DNA of 60,118 nucleotides from CALCMJ01 sp964475415 (GCA_964475415.1 CAYYWZ010000016.1:1-60118), one strand, 5' to 3'. Positions 41,033-51,010 are shown, numbered from the stretch's first letter. Notes: generated from the letters alone by a model not told the origin. Made by a program: numbers and translations.

Positions 41033-42667
41033 TCATGTCTGTATTACACCTACATTAAATTTTTCTACTGGCGCATGGTTCGCCATTTCTATCGCCTGAG
41101 CGATGAAAGTCCTGGTAGACTTAGGATCTATGATAGCATCTATCCATAACCTAGAGGCTGCATAATAGGCCGTTGTTTGCCTATCGTATCTGTTTTTTAT
41201 TTTATCAAATAATTCTTTTTCTTTAGCCTCATCAGCTTCTTCTCCTTTAGCTTTCATAGAAGAAACTTGTATTTGCGCTAGAACTTTGGCTGCTTGGGTT
41301 CCTCCCATTACGGCTATCTTAGCAGTAGGCCATCCGACAATGAGTCTAGGGTCGTAAGCCTTACCGCACATGGCATAGTTTCCTGCACCGTAAGAATTTC
41401 CCATGACAATAGAAATCTTAGGAACGGTAGAGTTGGAAACGGCGCTGACCATCTTGGCACCATCCTTTATTATGCCTCCATGTTCAGATCTTTTCCCTAC
41501 CATAAATCCTGATACATCATGCAGGAATACTATAGGGATTTTTTTCTGATTACAGTTCATGATAAAGCGTGCTGCCTTATCTGCAGAGTCAGAATATATG
41601 ACTCCACCAAATTGCATTTCGCCCTTCTTGTTCTTCACTACTAATCGATTGTTAGCCACAATACCAACTGACCATCCATCTATACGTGCGTAGGCGCATA
41701 TGATTGTTTGTCCATAATCTTTTTTGTAGTAAGTAAGTTTCGATTCATCTACAAGACATTTCAGAATTTCTGTTGTGTCATATGGTTTTGTCGGATTTTC
41801 TGGAAAGATGCCGTACACATCTGATATCTTCTTTTTTGGCTCTTTTGATTCTATTCTACTGAAGCCTGCTTTCTCGCTATCTCCGATTTTATCTATAAGA
41901 TCTTTTATAGTTTCTAAGCAGGTCTGGTCGTCGGGCATTTTGTAATCTGTTACCCCAGATATTTCGCTCTGAGTGGTTGCACCACCAAGCGTTTCTTTGT
42001 CTACATCTTCTCCTATAGCAGCCTTGACAAGATAAGGGCCTGCAAGGAAGATAGACCCTGTTTTTTCAACTATCAGTGCTTCATCCGACATGATAGGGAG
42101 GTAGGCTCCTCCTGCAACACAGCTCCCCATTATTGCAGCAATCTGTACAATCCCTTTGCTAGACATTACTGCGTTATTTCTAAACATCCTTCCGAAGTGT
42201 TCTTTATCGGGGAAAATCTCATCTTGTAAGGGTAGAAAAACCCCTGCGCTGTCTACTAGATATATGATAGGAATTCTATTTTCTATAGCTATCTCTTGAG
42301 CTCGTAAATTCTTTTTACCTGTTATAGGGAACCAAGCACCTGCTTTTACGGTAGCATCATTAGCTACTATCATACAAGTTCTACCTCTCACTTTCCCTAC
42401 CCCTGTAACAACACCTCCTGCTGGGCATCCTCCGTACTCTTCGTACATTTCATATCCTGCAAAAGCTCCAATCTCTAGAAAGTCTTCAGGATCATCGACA
42501 AGAAAATCGACTCTTTCGCGCGCAGTCATTTTGCCTTTGGCATGTTGTTTCTCTATCTTTTTGAGACCTCCGCCCTCATGAATTGCTTCTAGTTTTCTGT
42601 TGACCTTGACCAACAGCATTTTCATAGCATCTTCATTTTTATTAAACTCCAGATCTACTTTTGCCAT
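41033..42667 (-). CDS. Acyl-CoA carboxylase carboxyltransferase (beta) subunit
   Basis: This crotonase-fold carboxyltransferase moves CO2 from carboxybiotin to an acyl-CoA. Both halves are present (CT-N about 30-270, CT-C about 300-530). Landmarks are GKMTARERVDFLVDD, MIVANDATVKAGAWFPITGKKNLRAQEIA, IYLVDSAGVFLP, GSCVAGGAYLP and HDVSGFMVG. The VANDATVK segment and GVFLP loop resemble methylcrotonyl-type subunits, but the specificity could also be propionyl- or another acyl-CoA. No biotin carboxylase or biotin carrier gene is adjacent, so its partner subunit lies elsewhere. It is 21 bases upstream of rlmL on the same strand. Confidence 0.88.
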   Translation of the reverse strand: MAKVDLEFNKNEDAMKMLLVKVNRKLEAIHEGGGLKKIEKQHAKGKMTARERVDFLVDDPEDFLEIGAFAGYEMYEEYGGCPAGGVVTGVGKVRGRTCMIVANDATVKAGAWFPITGKKNLRAQEIAIENRIPIIYLVDSAGVFLPLQDEIFPDKEHFGRMFRNNAVMSSKGIVQIAAIMGSCVAGGAYLPIMSDEALIVEKTGSIFLAGPYLVKAAIGEDVDKETLGGATTQSEISGVTDYKMPDDQTCLETIKDLIDKIGDSEKAGFSRIESKEPKKKISDVYGIFPENPTKPYDTTEILKCLVDESKLTYYKKDYGQTIICAYARIDGWSVGIVANNRLVVKNKKGEMQFGGVIYSDSADKAARFIMNCNQKKIPIVFLHDVSGFMVGKRSEHGGIIKDGAKMVSAVSNSTVPKISIVMGNSYGAGNYAMCGKAYDPRLIVGWPTAKIAVMGGTQAAKVLAQIQVSSMKAKGEEADEAKEKELFDKIKNRYDRQTTAYYAASRLWIDAIIDPKSTRTFIAQAIEMANHAPVEKFNVGVIQT

Positions 42668-42766
42668 TTCTTTTATCTTATGATTATTGATATGCCCGTA
42701 AAATAGGAAAATAAGAGGAGAGATATTAGCTAACTTTGGAATTTAGATTTAAAATAAATCGAAGGA

Positions 42767-44194
42767 TCAATTAATAGAAAAGGTATAAGGAAATTCTCCA
42801 GGATAATATTCATAGAATCCATTCAGGATTACTTTGCTTTCAGATTCTTTGAGTTTTTGAACAAGCTGGTTTACGCTATTTATTTTTTCATCATTTATAG
42901 TTGTGATGATATATCCAGGATCCATGTTGGTTGCATCTATTGTACTTCCTTTGTAAATAGATACAACTACGATACCTTCTGTATTAAGTCTGTTTTTTTC
43001 TGTAGAATCCATATCTCTTACTTCTAGTCCTAGTTCCGTAAGAATTTTATCTTTTCTGACAGCAATGTAATCTGTAGTGTTGAGTTGATTTCTTAAGGTA
43101 ACACCTAAAGTTTTAGTTTGTCCAGCTCTTACATATTCTACATCTATAAGGTCACCAGGTCTATATCTAGCAATCTGTTCTAGGAACTCAGGCATACTTC
43201 TGGTTGCTACCTTGTTGATGGAAATTACGACATCTCCCCTTAGTAATCCAGCATCCTTTGCCGCACTGTTTTTTTCTATGGCATCTAGTAATACACCACC
43301 TATAAAATCTAAGTTGAGCTCTTTAGCTCTAGTTTCATCCACATCAAAAATGGTAACGCCCATCCATCCTCTCTGTACAGCTCCATATTCTTTTAGATCA
43401 TACACGACTTTACTGACAAGATTAGAAGGCACAGCAAAGGAAAAGCCTTCATACTTACCTGAGTAAGTCATGATGGCAGTATTGATTCCTACTAATTCAC
43501 CATTTGTGTTGATCAGAGCACCTCCACTGTTACCAGGATTTATGGCGGCATCGGTCTGTATAAAGGATTCAATTCCACGTTTTTCTAGAATGTTGATGTT
43601 TCTGGCCTTAGCACTTACAATTCCGGCAGTTACTGAGGAGGTAAGCCTGAAGGGGTTACCTATAGCTAGAACCCATTCACCGATCCTGAGAGAATCAGAA
43701 TTGCCAAAAATTAAATGATCTAAGTTATTCGCATTAATTTTAAGCAAGGCGATATCTGTAGATGGATCTGTACCTACTATCTCAGCGATCAACTCTCTTT
43801 TATCATCTAGGGTAACCAAGATTTGGGTTGCGTCTTCTATAACATGATTGTTAGTAACAATATGACCTTCAGCAGAGATGACAACTCCAGAGCCAGATGC
43901 GTTACCATATCTTTCTGTTCTATCCGCGGCAGTGTTTCTTTGTATTGTCATAATGGAAACCACAGAGGTCCTACTTTTAGAAGCAGCTTCTATAAAGTCG
44001 GTAGGAGAGGAAGAAGTAAATAGGCGTTTGAACTTTCCTGTCAAATATATATCATCATTGTTTGTATTTCTTGCCTTGAATTGTTCGTTCGCAATGATGT
44101 CAATTTTCTTAGGCATTACATACACATCATATAATGCAACTGTTACAATAGCTGTGATGAAGGAACATATAATTATGTAAAAGATATTTTTCAA
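42767..44194 (-). CDS. HtrA/DegP-family serine protease with PDZ domains
   Basis: An N-terminal signal anchor (residues 4-24) places the protease in the periplasm. The trypsin-like triad is His117 (VTNNHVIEDA), Asp147 (STDIALLKI) and Ser223 (NPGNSGGAL). A first PDZ domain (about 270-365: GWMGVTIFDVDE, GLLRGDVVISIN) and a degenerate second one (about 385-475: GSTIDATNMDPGYIITTIN) follow. It takes part in envelope protein quality control as protease and chaperone. Length (475 residues) is normal. It is monocistronic and divergent from dapF. Confidence 0.93.
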   Translation of the reverse strand: MKNIFYIIICSFITAIVTVALYDVYVMPKKIDIIANEQFKARNTNNDDIYLTGKFKRLFTSSSPTDFIEAASKSRTSVVSIMTIQRNTAADRTERYGNASGSGVVISAEGHIVTNNHVIEDATQILVTLDDKRELIAEIVGTDPSTDIALLKINANNLDHLIFGNSDSLRIGEWVLAIGNPFRLTSSVTAGIVSAKARNINILEKRGIESFIQTDAAINPGNSGGALINTNGELVGINTAIMTYSGKYEGFSFAVPSNLVSKVVYDLKEYGAVQRGWMGVTIFDVDETRAKELNLDFIGGVLLDAIEKNSAAKDAGLLRGDVVISINKVATRSMPEFLEQIARYRPGDLIDVEYVRAGQTKTLGVTLRNQLNTTDYIAVRKDKILTELGLEVRDMDSTEKNRLNTEGIVVVSIYKGSTIDATNMDPGYIITTINDEKINSVNQLVQKLKESESKVILNGFYEYYPGEFPYTFSIN

Positions 44195-44335
44195 ATGCTT
44201 TATGTATTTTTACATATTAAATATGAATAAATCTCGTTAAAATTAGTTCTAATTTGACAAAGAAGGTTCCTTTTCGAAACTAATAACGTCTAATATGATT
44301 ACTATAACGATGATTTTTCAAAATTAGTTAAAAAG

Positions 44336-45124
44336 ATGATAGTAAATTTTTCAAAATATCAAGGAACGGGTAATGATTTTATAATAGTAGACCTCATAAA
44401 TGACGACTGGTTAGAGAAAGAAAAGTTAGAGCAAAATGTATATCAGTTATGCGATAGGAGATTTGGCATAGGAGCTGATGGACTCATTCTCGTAGCACGT
44501 TCTGAGGATTATGATTTCAGAATGATTTATTATAACTCAGACGGAAAGGAAAGTACTATGTGTGGAAATGGTGGTCGTTGTGCTACTCACTTTTATTATA
44601 ACTATGTTGATGAAAAAACAGAAATCTCATTTATTGCTATAGATGGGCCTCACAAGGCAATAATAGAAAACAATCAGGTTTCTTTACAGATGATGGATGT
44701 TAAGGACGCAAGATCACTAGATAATGCTTACGAGTTGAATACAGGTTCGCCTCATTATGTATGTCAAAATGAAGATAATCTCACCGAAGAAGCTTTCAAA
44801 GCAAGAGCAAAAACAATCCGATATAACGAAAACTACAAAGAGGAGGGTATAAATATTAACTTTTACAAAGAAATGGATGAAAGATTAGATGTGATTACCT
44901 ACGAGAGAGGTGTAGAGGATATTACTTTTTCTTGTGGAACAGGAGTAACTGCTGTAGCTATAGCTCACGGTCTTAAGCATGGCTTGCAAGGAGATCAAAA
45001 AATTGATATAAGAACAAAAGGAGGAAACCTATCTGTAAAATATTATAGCGGTGAAGATAAATTTACAAATGTCTGGTTGACAGGGCCTGCCGAAGAAAGT
45101 TTTAAAGGGATAGTGGAGTTATAG
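44336..45124 (+). CDS. dapF: Diaminopimelate epimerase
   Basis: This enzyme converts LL- to meso-diaminopimelate for lysine and peptidoglycan. Both catalytic cysteines are present, in STMCGNGGRC and FSCGTGVTA, with the N-terminal FSKYQGTGNDFIIVD and GADGLILV. Length (262 residues) is typical. The 3' end interlocks with the convergent TPR gene (six-base overlap, 45119-45124). Confidence 0.96.
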   Translation: MIVNFSKYQGTGNDFIIVDLINDDWLEKEKLEQNVYQLCDRRFGIGADGLILVARSEDYDFRMIYYNSDGKESTMCGNGGRCATHFYYNYVDEKTEISFIAIDGPHKAIIENNQVSLQMMDVKDARSLDNAYELNTGSPHYVCQNEDNLTEEAFKARAKTIRYNENYKEEGININFYKEMDERLDVITYERGVEDITFSCGTGVTAVAIAHGLKHGLQGDQKIDIRTKGGNLSVKYYSGEDKFTNVWLTGPAEESFKGIVEL

Positions 45125-45433
45125 ATCCATATTCATTAGTTGATTATTTAGTTCTGAAGCGGCATGAAAGTCTTTTAATTTGCCAGCTACTTCTAGACCT
45201 TGTTTATAGGCTGCTTTTGCTGATTCTTTATCTTCCATAATTTCATATATACCGCCTAGATGATAATATACGCCTACATAATCCTGGTCTTCATTTCTTA
45301 TTGCTAAATAGTACTGTAGGGCTTTAGGATATTCTTTTGCTTTCTCATATTCCTTAGCGATGGCAAATAAGATAAAGGAATCCTTAGGATCACTTTCTAA
45401 AAAAGAGTAGAGTTTTTTGAGTCGATCTGTCAT
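45119..45433 (-). CDS. Small TPR-repeat protein
   Basis: This 104-residue soluble protein contains about two and a half tetratricopeptide repeats (FILFAIAKEYEKAKEYPKALQYYLAI, VYYHLGGIYEIMEDKESAKAAYKQGL). It has no signal peptide, so a cytosolic protein-binding adaptor is likely. It has no partner on its strand and converges on dapF with interlocked stop codons. Confidence 0.85.
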   Translation of the reverse strand: MTDRLKKLYSFLESDPKDSFILFAIAKEYEKAKEYPKALQYYLAIRNEDQDYVGVYYHLGGIYEIMEDKESAKAAYKQGLEVAGKLKDFHAASELNNQLMNMDL

Positions 45434-45582
45434 AATTTTATTTAACTCAGAGTAAAGTTTTTAAAAACAGGGGTAATATTATTAAAATCAATCTATATTT
45501 ACATCTTGAAAATTTAATAACACTGTCTTGGAACAAATGTACTAATCTAATGTTCCAAATTTAAGGACAAAACTCAACATTG

Positions 45583-46323
45583 ATGAAATTATTAGTTTGT
45601 ATTTCGAAAACTCCAGACACAACGTCTAAAATATCTTTTACAGATAACAATACAGCCTTCAATACGGACGGCATACAATATATAATGAACCCGTATGATG
45701 AATGGTATGGGCTAGTAAGAGCACTAGAGCTTAAAGAAGCTGCTGGCGGAACTGTTACCGCAATAAACGTAGGAGACAGTTCTAACGATGTTATTATTAG
45801 AAAAGCACTCGCAATAGGTGCTGATAATGCAGTAAGAGTAGATGGTAATCCAACTGATGCCTATTATGTAGCAAAGCAAATAGCTCATCACGCTCAATCT
45901 GAAAATTATGATATGATATTCCTAGGAAAGGAAACTATAGATTACAATGGATCTGAGATAGGAGCGATGTTAGCAGAGATGTTAGAAATGCCTTTCATTT
46001 CCTTTGGAAGTAAGATGGAAGTAAATGGCAATACTGCAACTGTAGAGCAGGATATAGAAGGCGGAGTAGAGCAAGTTACGGTAGATACGCCGTTCGTGAT
46101 ATCTGCAGCAAAGGGACTTGCCGAACAAAGAATTCCTAACATGAGAGGAATTATGATGGCTAAGAGAAAACCTCTGACAGTTATTCCTGCAGTAGAATCT
46201 GCTGCTAAAGCAACAATAGAATCTTATGCACTTCCAGCTGAGAAAACGGGGGTTAAAATGGTAGATCCTGAAAACATGGATGAACTTGTAAGGTTACTTA
46301 GAGAAGAGGCAAAAATCATATAA
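45583..46323 (+). CDS. etfB: Electron transfer flavoprotein beta subunit
   Basis: Together with EtfA this forms the FAD/AMP heterodimer that accepts electrons from acyl-CoA dehydrogenases and passes them toward the quinone pool. It has MKLLVCISKTPDTTSKI, MNPYDEWYGLVRALELKEAAGG, AIGADNAVRVD, and the ETF beta signature region VDTPFVISAAKGLAEQRIPNMRGIMMAKRKPL. I chose ATG 45583; a TTG one codon upstream is possible. etfA follows 28 bases later. Confidence 0.95.
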   Translation: MKLLVCISKTPDTTSKISFTDNNTAFNTDGIQYIMNPYDEWYGLVRALELKEAAGGTVTAINVGDSSNDVIIRKALAIGADNAVRVDGNPTDAYYVAKQIAHHAQSENYDMIFLGKETIDYNGSEIGAMLAEMLEMPFISFGSKMEVNGNTATVEQDIEGGVEQVTVDTPFVISAAKGLAEQRIPNMRGIMMAKRKPLTVIPAVESAAKATIESYALPAEKTGVKMVDPENMDELVRLLREEAKII

Positions 46324-46351
46324 TTAGTAAAAACTATAAAGCATAATATAA

Positions 46352-47311
46352 ATGTCAGTATTAGTATACGCAGAATCAGTAAAAGGTCAATATAAAAAGT
46401 CAGCAGCAGAAGCCGTTTTTTACGGTCGTAAAATAGCTGATCAGATAGGTGGTGAATGTATAGTACTCACAACTGGACCCACAGGGAACCAAGGTGAATT
46501 AGGACAATACGGAGCTCATAAGGTAATTATAGAAACAGGAGTAAATGTAGCTGATTCACAACAGCTTGCAGCAGTTGTGTCAAGTGTAGCAGCAGCTAAT
46601 GGTGCTAAGGCCGTAATCTTATCACATACAGCACAAGGAAAATCTGTTGCTGGAAGATTATCAGTGAAGCTAGATGCTGGGTTGGTATCAGGGACAACAG
46701 CTCTTCCTGATGTAAGCGCTGCTGCATGGAAGGTGCAGAAGCCAGTATTTTCAGGAAAAGCTATAGCAACTTATCAGTTGGATTCCGAGGTCAAAGTACT
46801 AACTGTAATGGGGAATTCCCTTAAGCCAGAAATTGTGGGCGAAGCGGTAAGTGCTGAAGAGCAGGCGGCAAGTGCAACTGGAAGAGTAAGTCTCAAAGAA
46901 GTTAAAACAGTAGATGGAGAAATACCATTGCCAGAAGCAGATCTTGTCGTTTCAGCAGGAAGAGGAATGAAAGGACCTGAAAATTGGGGCATAATAGATG
47001 ATCTTGCGCATGTGCTAGGAGCAGCAACTGCATGCAGTAGACCAGTTTCTGATACAGGATGGAGACCTCATCACGAGCATGTAGGACAGACAGGTATAGC
47101 TGTAAGACCTAACCTTTATATAGCCATAGGTATATCTGGAGCCATACAGCATCTTGCAGGAGTCAATAATTCTAAAGTGATTGTTGTAATTAATAAAGAT
47201 CCAGAGGCACCATTTTTTAAAGCTGCAGACTATGGTGTTTGCGCTGATTTGTTCGATGTGGTTCCCAAATTAACAGAATCCCTAAAAAAGTATAAATCAG
47301 AGCACAATTAA
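46352..47311 (+). CDS. etfA: Electron transfer flavoprotein alpha subunit
   Basis: This is the FAD-binding partner of EtfB. The C-terminal half has the ETF alpha signature: SAGRGMKGPENWGIIDDLA, GAATACSRPVSDTGWRPHHEHVGQTG, and LYIAIGISGAIQHLAGVNNSKVIVVIN, with PEAPFFKAADYG near the end. Length (319 residues) is normal. It forms an operon with etfB; the nuclease gene 67 bases downstream may be read through. Confidence 0.96.
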   Translation: MSVLVYAESVKGQYKKSAAEAVFYGRKIADQIGGECIVLTTGPTGNQGELGQYGAHKVIIETGVNVADSQQLAAVVSSVAAANGAKAVILSHTAQGKSVAGRLSVKLDAGLVSGTTALPDVSAAAWKVQKPVFSGKAIATYQLDSEVKVLTVMGNSLKPEIVGEAVSAEEQAASATGRVSLKEVKTVDGEIPLPEADLVVSAGRGMKGPENWGIIDDLAHVLGAATACSRPVSDTGWRPHHEHVGQTGIAVRPNLYIAIGISGAIQHLAGVNNSKVIVVINKDPEAPFFKAADYGVCADLFDVVPKLTESLKKYKSEHN

Positions 47312-47378
47312 AGATGATTACTAAAAATTGATTATTACTTTTATGCTATAATTGATTTTTGTAGTTTGGACTTATTAG

Positions 47379-47969
47379 ATGGAAAAAATCGAACTGGATA
47401 TAGTTGCCCTTTCTCATAGTGTTACGCAATCGCATAACTATGCAGTCGTATTGGGAGAATTAAAAGGAAAGAGGAGACTTCCTGTAGTTATAGGAGGATT
47501 CGAAGCTCAAGCTATTGCTGTAGCTATGGAACAGATGTCCCCTAATAGGCCACTGAGTCATGATCTTTTTAAAAATACACTAGAGAGTTTTAGTATAAGA
47601 CTTACGGAAGTCATTATAAATAATCTTCTAGATGGAATTTTCTATGCACAGTTAATATGCGTAGGTCCTACAGGAGAAGAAATGGTTATAGATTCCAGAA
47701 CATCAGATGCCATCGCTATGGCGGTAAGGTTTAGCTGTCCTATATATACTTTTGAATTTATTATGGAGCAGGCGGGGGTAGTTCTAGAGGATTCTGCAGA
47801 AGAGGAACTTACTAGAAAGAAGGCACCTACTAAACAAGATGATAGTTCGACACTGGATAGTTATACAGTCGATGCTCTAGAAACACTTCTCAGCAAAGTC
47901 TTAGAGGAAGAAAATTACGAGCGTGCTGCTAAAATCAGAGACGAAATCAATAAGCGTAAAAGTTCTTAA
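47379..47969 (+). CDS. Bifunctional nuclease (BFN/DUF151) family protein with UVR motif
   Basis: The N-terminal domain (about 1-135) is of the BFN/DUF151 family: LPVVIGGFEAQAIAVAMEQM, RPLSHDLFKNTLESF, and DSRTSDAIAMAVRFSCPIYTFE. Members from plants and bacteria have RNase/DNase activity. The C terminus has a UVR motif (LLSKVLEEENYERAAKIRDEI) like that linking UvrB to UvrC and in Clp-associated proteins. This combination is common in Bacteroidota, and its cellular role is unsettled. Its stop interlocks with the convergent threonine aldolase gene (TTAA, 47966-47969). Confidence 0.88.
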   Translation: MEKIELDIVALSHSVTQSHNYAVVLGELKGKRRLPVVIGGFEAQAIAVAMEQMSPNRPLSHDLFKNTLESFSIRLTEVIINNLLDGIFYAQLICVGPTGEEMVIDSRTSDAIAMAVRFSCPIYTFEFIMEQAGVVLEDSAEEELTRKKAPTKQDDSSTLDSYTVDALETLLSKVLEEENYERAAKIRDEINKRKSS

Positions 47970-48982
47970 GCGCTAAAGTTATCCATAACATTTTTCACTT
48001 GCTCGACCATGGCGTCATCTATCTCCATATGAGTAACAAATCTTACTGCGTATTCTCCAAATGCAGAAGCATTAATATTATTTTGCGCTAGATAGCTAAC
48101 CATATCAGTTGCTTTTATAGTATCTAACTCGAATATGACTATGTTGGTCATAACAGGTTTTATATCAGTAACATAAGATAGTTTGCTTATATGATTAGCT
48201 AAATCTTTAGCTCTATTATTATCTTCCTTGAGTCTTGCGATATTATGGTCTAGGGCGTACAAGCATGCAGCGGCAAGATAACCGGCCTGTCTCATTCCGC
48301 CACCCATAACTTTTCTAAATTTTCTTGCTCTCTTGATATCTAGTTTTGTTCCTATCAATACAGAACCTACGGGAGCTCCTAAGCCTTTTGACAAACAAAT
48401 AGATATGCTATCAAAATGTTTTCCTACCTCCTCCGTGGACTCGCTAGTTTCTACTAACACATTGAACAATCTAGCACCATCTAGATGTAAGCTGATTTCT
48501 TTTTGCTTGCACAAAGCGCTTATCGGTGCTATCTCAGATAGTGTATAGTAAGTGCCACCTCCTTTGTTACAGCTATTTTCGAGCACAACTAGGCTGCTTG
48601 TAGGTAGCCAGTCATAATCCTGCTTAATAGCTTTTTCTATCTGATCCGCAGTTATTTTTCCATAGGTACCTACAAGTGGATTTACAGCTATTCCAGCATT
48701 GAAGGCATAACCCCCAGTTTCGTATTGGAATACATGAGAATAGTGATCACAGATTAGTTCATCTAGAGCTTTGGTATGCATCTGAATAGCAATCTGGTTT
48801 GTCATAGTTCCAGATGGACAGAATAAAGCGGCTTCTTTACCAAACATTTTTGCCATACGTTCCTCTAAGGTGTTAATACTAGGATCTTGTCGGAAAACAT
48901 CATCCCCGACGGTTGCTTGCATCATATATGATAGCATTTCTTGAGTTGGTTTAGTAACCGTATCACTTATAAGGTTAATCAT
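47966..48982 (-). CDS. ltaE: Low-specificity L-threonine aldolase
   Basis: This PLP enzyme splits threonine or allo-threonine into glycine and acetaldehyde. It has MINLISDTVTKPTQEM, VGDDVFRQDPSINTLEERMA, the PLP lysine in SICLSKGLGAPVGSVL, and LHLDGARLFN. Length (338 residues) is standard. With the tdh-kbl pair at 7988-10134 the window encodes two separate threonine-to-glycine routes. Confidence 0.93.
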   Translation of the reverse strand: MINLISDTVTKPTQEMLSYMMQATVGDDVFRQDPSINTLEERMAKMFGKEAALFCPSGTMTNQIAIQMHTKALDELICDHYSHVFQYETGGYAFNAGIAVNPLVGTYGKITADQIEKAIKQDYDWLPTSSLVVLENSCNKGGGTYYTLSEIAPISALCKQKEISLHLDGARLFNVLVETSESTEEVGKHFDSISICLSKGLGAPVGSVLIGTKLDIKRARKFRKVMGGGMRQAGYLAAACLYALDHNIARLKEDNNRAKDLANHISKLSYVTDIKPVMTNIVIFELDTIKATDMVSYLAQNNINASAFGEYAVRFVTHMEIDDAMVEQVKNVMDNFSA

Positions 48983-49216
48983 GTTGTCAATTTTTTCAGA
49001 ATTTATAACAATATAAAATGAATGGAAATAAGAATATGTTTTATACCAAAACGTATTACGTTTATGGAGAATAATCTCTTATTTTCTCACGAACTTCATA
49101 TAGCTTCTTTCGAATATCATTAAGGGCTTTAAGTAAATCTTGAAATATGATTATACAGCCAATAATTCAAATAGTATATTATTTTATAAATTTACATCTT
49201 TGAACACAAACTAGGC

Positions 49217-49906
49217 ATGTCGGTAACTAATGATTTTTTCAAAAGCGCCTTTTCTGTAGATAACGTAATCTTCGGGTTTGATAAGACGGATCTTAAGATT
49301 CTTATGATCAAAAGAGGAGAAGAACCATTTAATGGGATGTGGGCCTTGCCAGGTGATCTAGTTTATCCTACTGAAGACTTAAACGAAGCACCCAGGCGTG
49401 TGCTCAAAGAGTTAACAGGTCTCGATAGTGTTTTTCTAGAACAGGTGTATACCTTCGGAAAGGTCAACAGACATCCTATAGGAAGAGTTATTACAGTAGC
49501 ATATTATGCCTTAGTTAACATAAATAAGGTAAACCCTAAAGCTGCTTCTTTTGCCAATGAGGTTGCATGGCTTAGAGTAGATGAGATAGATACACTAGCT
49601 TTTGACCATTTTGAGATAATGAGTAGATGTCTAGATAAACTAAAAGAGAGTGTCAGAATGAGACCTATAGGATTCGAGTTGTTAAAGAAAAAATTTACGC
49701 TATCTGAGCTACAAAATCTTTATGAATCGGTTCTTGATAAGAAATTAGATAAACGTAATTTCAGGAAAAAGATCCTATCTATGGGAATATTGACAGATAA
49801 ACAAGAATATCAGCAAGGTGTGGCTCATAGACCAGCAAAGCTATACCAGTTTGATGGTGAACATTATGAGTTGGCTAAGAAAGAAGGGTTTAATTTCGAA
49901 ATTTAG
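49217..49906 (+). CDS. NrtR-like transcriptional regulator (Nudix domain plus winged helix)
   Basis: The N-terminal Nudix-fold domain (1-150) is fused to a C-terminal winged helix (about 155-225: FTLSELQNLYESVLDKKLDKRNFRKKIL), the NrtR/DUF4743-type layout. The Nudix box (about 46-68) is eroded: the second Gly is Asp47, and the catalytic REUxEE reads RVLKEL (Val62, Leu66), so hydrolysis is unlikely and ligand sensing is expected. NrtR proteins control NAD metabolism, and Bacteroidota relatives control sugar use. No clear target is adjacent. A TAAATTTA box at 49187-49194 is a weak promoter candidate. Confidence 0.85.
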   Translation: MSVTNDFFKSAFSVDNVIFGFDKTDLKILMIKRGEEPFNGMWALPGDLVYPTEDLNEAPRRVLKELTGLDSVFLEQVYTFGKVNRHPIGRVITVAYYALVNINKVNPKAASFANEVAWLRVDEIDTLAFDHFEIMSRCLDKLKESVRMRPIGFELLKKKFTLSELQNLYESVLDKKLDKRNFRKKILSMGILTDKQEYQQGVAHRPAKLYQFDGEHYELAKKEGFNFEI

Positions 49907-50682
49907 AGATTGATAACTCCACCTTTATCGTTGTAAATGGATGCACTTAAGCTAGGGTTTTCAGCGATAAGTTCACTTAATTTTTCCGCTAATAGTTCCC
50001 AATCATTCTCAAGATATAAGTGAGCAAATCCATATCGGAAATGAGCAGAGTTAGTTGTAGCTAACTCAACATTATTGTTATCATCTATGGTAAAGTGATC
50101 ATAATAACCAGCTTTTAATTTAGGAAGTTCGCTCCACTCAAATATTTGTAGCATTTCTGAGTACATAGCGCCTATTTCTAGTGCATCGTCACTGTATATA
50201 TTTCCCCACATCGAACCAGAAGGAATAAGTTTCATATCTATCTGGCTTAGGTACAATCCATTTTCTGTCGCCATTTGTAAGGACATGGACTCAGAGGTGC
50301 TGAGTAATAAGCCATTATTAGAATAAGTATCAGCAATATCGATAGATACAACAGTAGTTGCTGCTATGATGTTAAGCTCATGATCTTTTATGATAATACC
50401 ATCTTGATTATCGCATTCTTCTGGGAAAATTACTGAAGATATTACTATAGTATGCTTGTTTTCGCCGCTTAGGATAACTTCCGAATCGAACTGGGCATTA
50501 GAGCACTCATATTCTTTGGTGGAAAAAATCTCTAGAATAGGCTCTGCACCTACTTCAGTAAGTTTTTGCTTCAGCGTTATACCTATCTCTTCATCAAGGG
50601 CAATTATTTGCACTGGATCAGGATCTTGGATACATGATACAAACATTAAAGCTGATAATATAAATAATACAAATATTCTCAT
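49903..50682 (-). CDS. Lipoprotein of unknown function
   Basis: The lipobox signal MRIFVLFILSALMFVSC gives acylation at Cys17. The remaining 240 residues contain two further cysteines (YECSNAQ and PEECDNQ) that could form a disulfide, and no domain I recognise. It is beta-rich in the first half and helical toward the end (WELLAEKLSELIAENP). The 3' end interlocks with the NrtR-like gene by four bases. Confidence 0.7.
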   Translation of the reverse strand: MRIFVLFILSALMFVSCIQDPDPVQIIALDEEIGITLKQKLTEVGAEPILEIFSTKEYECSNAQFDSEVILSGENKHTIVISSVIFPEECDNQDGIIIKDHELNIIAATTVVSIDIADTYSNNGLLLSTSESMSLQMATENGLYLSQIDMKLIPSGSMWGNIYSDDALEIGAMYSEMLQIFEWSELPKLKAGYYDHFTIDDNNNVELATTNSAHFRYGFAHLYLENDWELLAEKLSELIAENPSLSASIYNDKGGVINL

Positions 50683-51010
50683 TTCTCTTTATTAGTACAC
50701 TATAAGGAACGATGTAATATTTCGCTATGCTGCTATTTTATAAATTTTATTGGGAAATAAAAGCTGAAATACAGCTTTCACAGTATAAATGTAGGCTTAT
50801 TTTGGGAATTACTCATTTATACAATACCAAAATATAGGCAGATCAATAATAATTATAACAACTAAGTGTACAACGCTTATATCTAAAATCAAGTGATGCT
50901 TTATAACTAACGGGGCTTAATCGGCAACTGTAAATTGAATATGTTGATTATATAGCTAAGTTTTGACAATTGAGCTATGGTATAATGCAATCTTATAATA
51001 CAAATAAAAT
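50683..51010. other. Intergenic region upstream of lepA
   Basis: This stretch is AT-rich and non-coding on both strands. It separates the divergent 49903 lipoprotein gene and lepA and must hold both promoters. I see no strong hairpin, terminator or known regulatory RNA. Confidence 0.4.
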
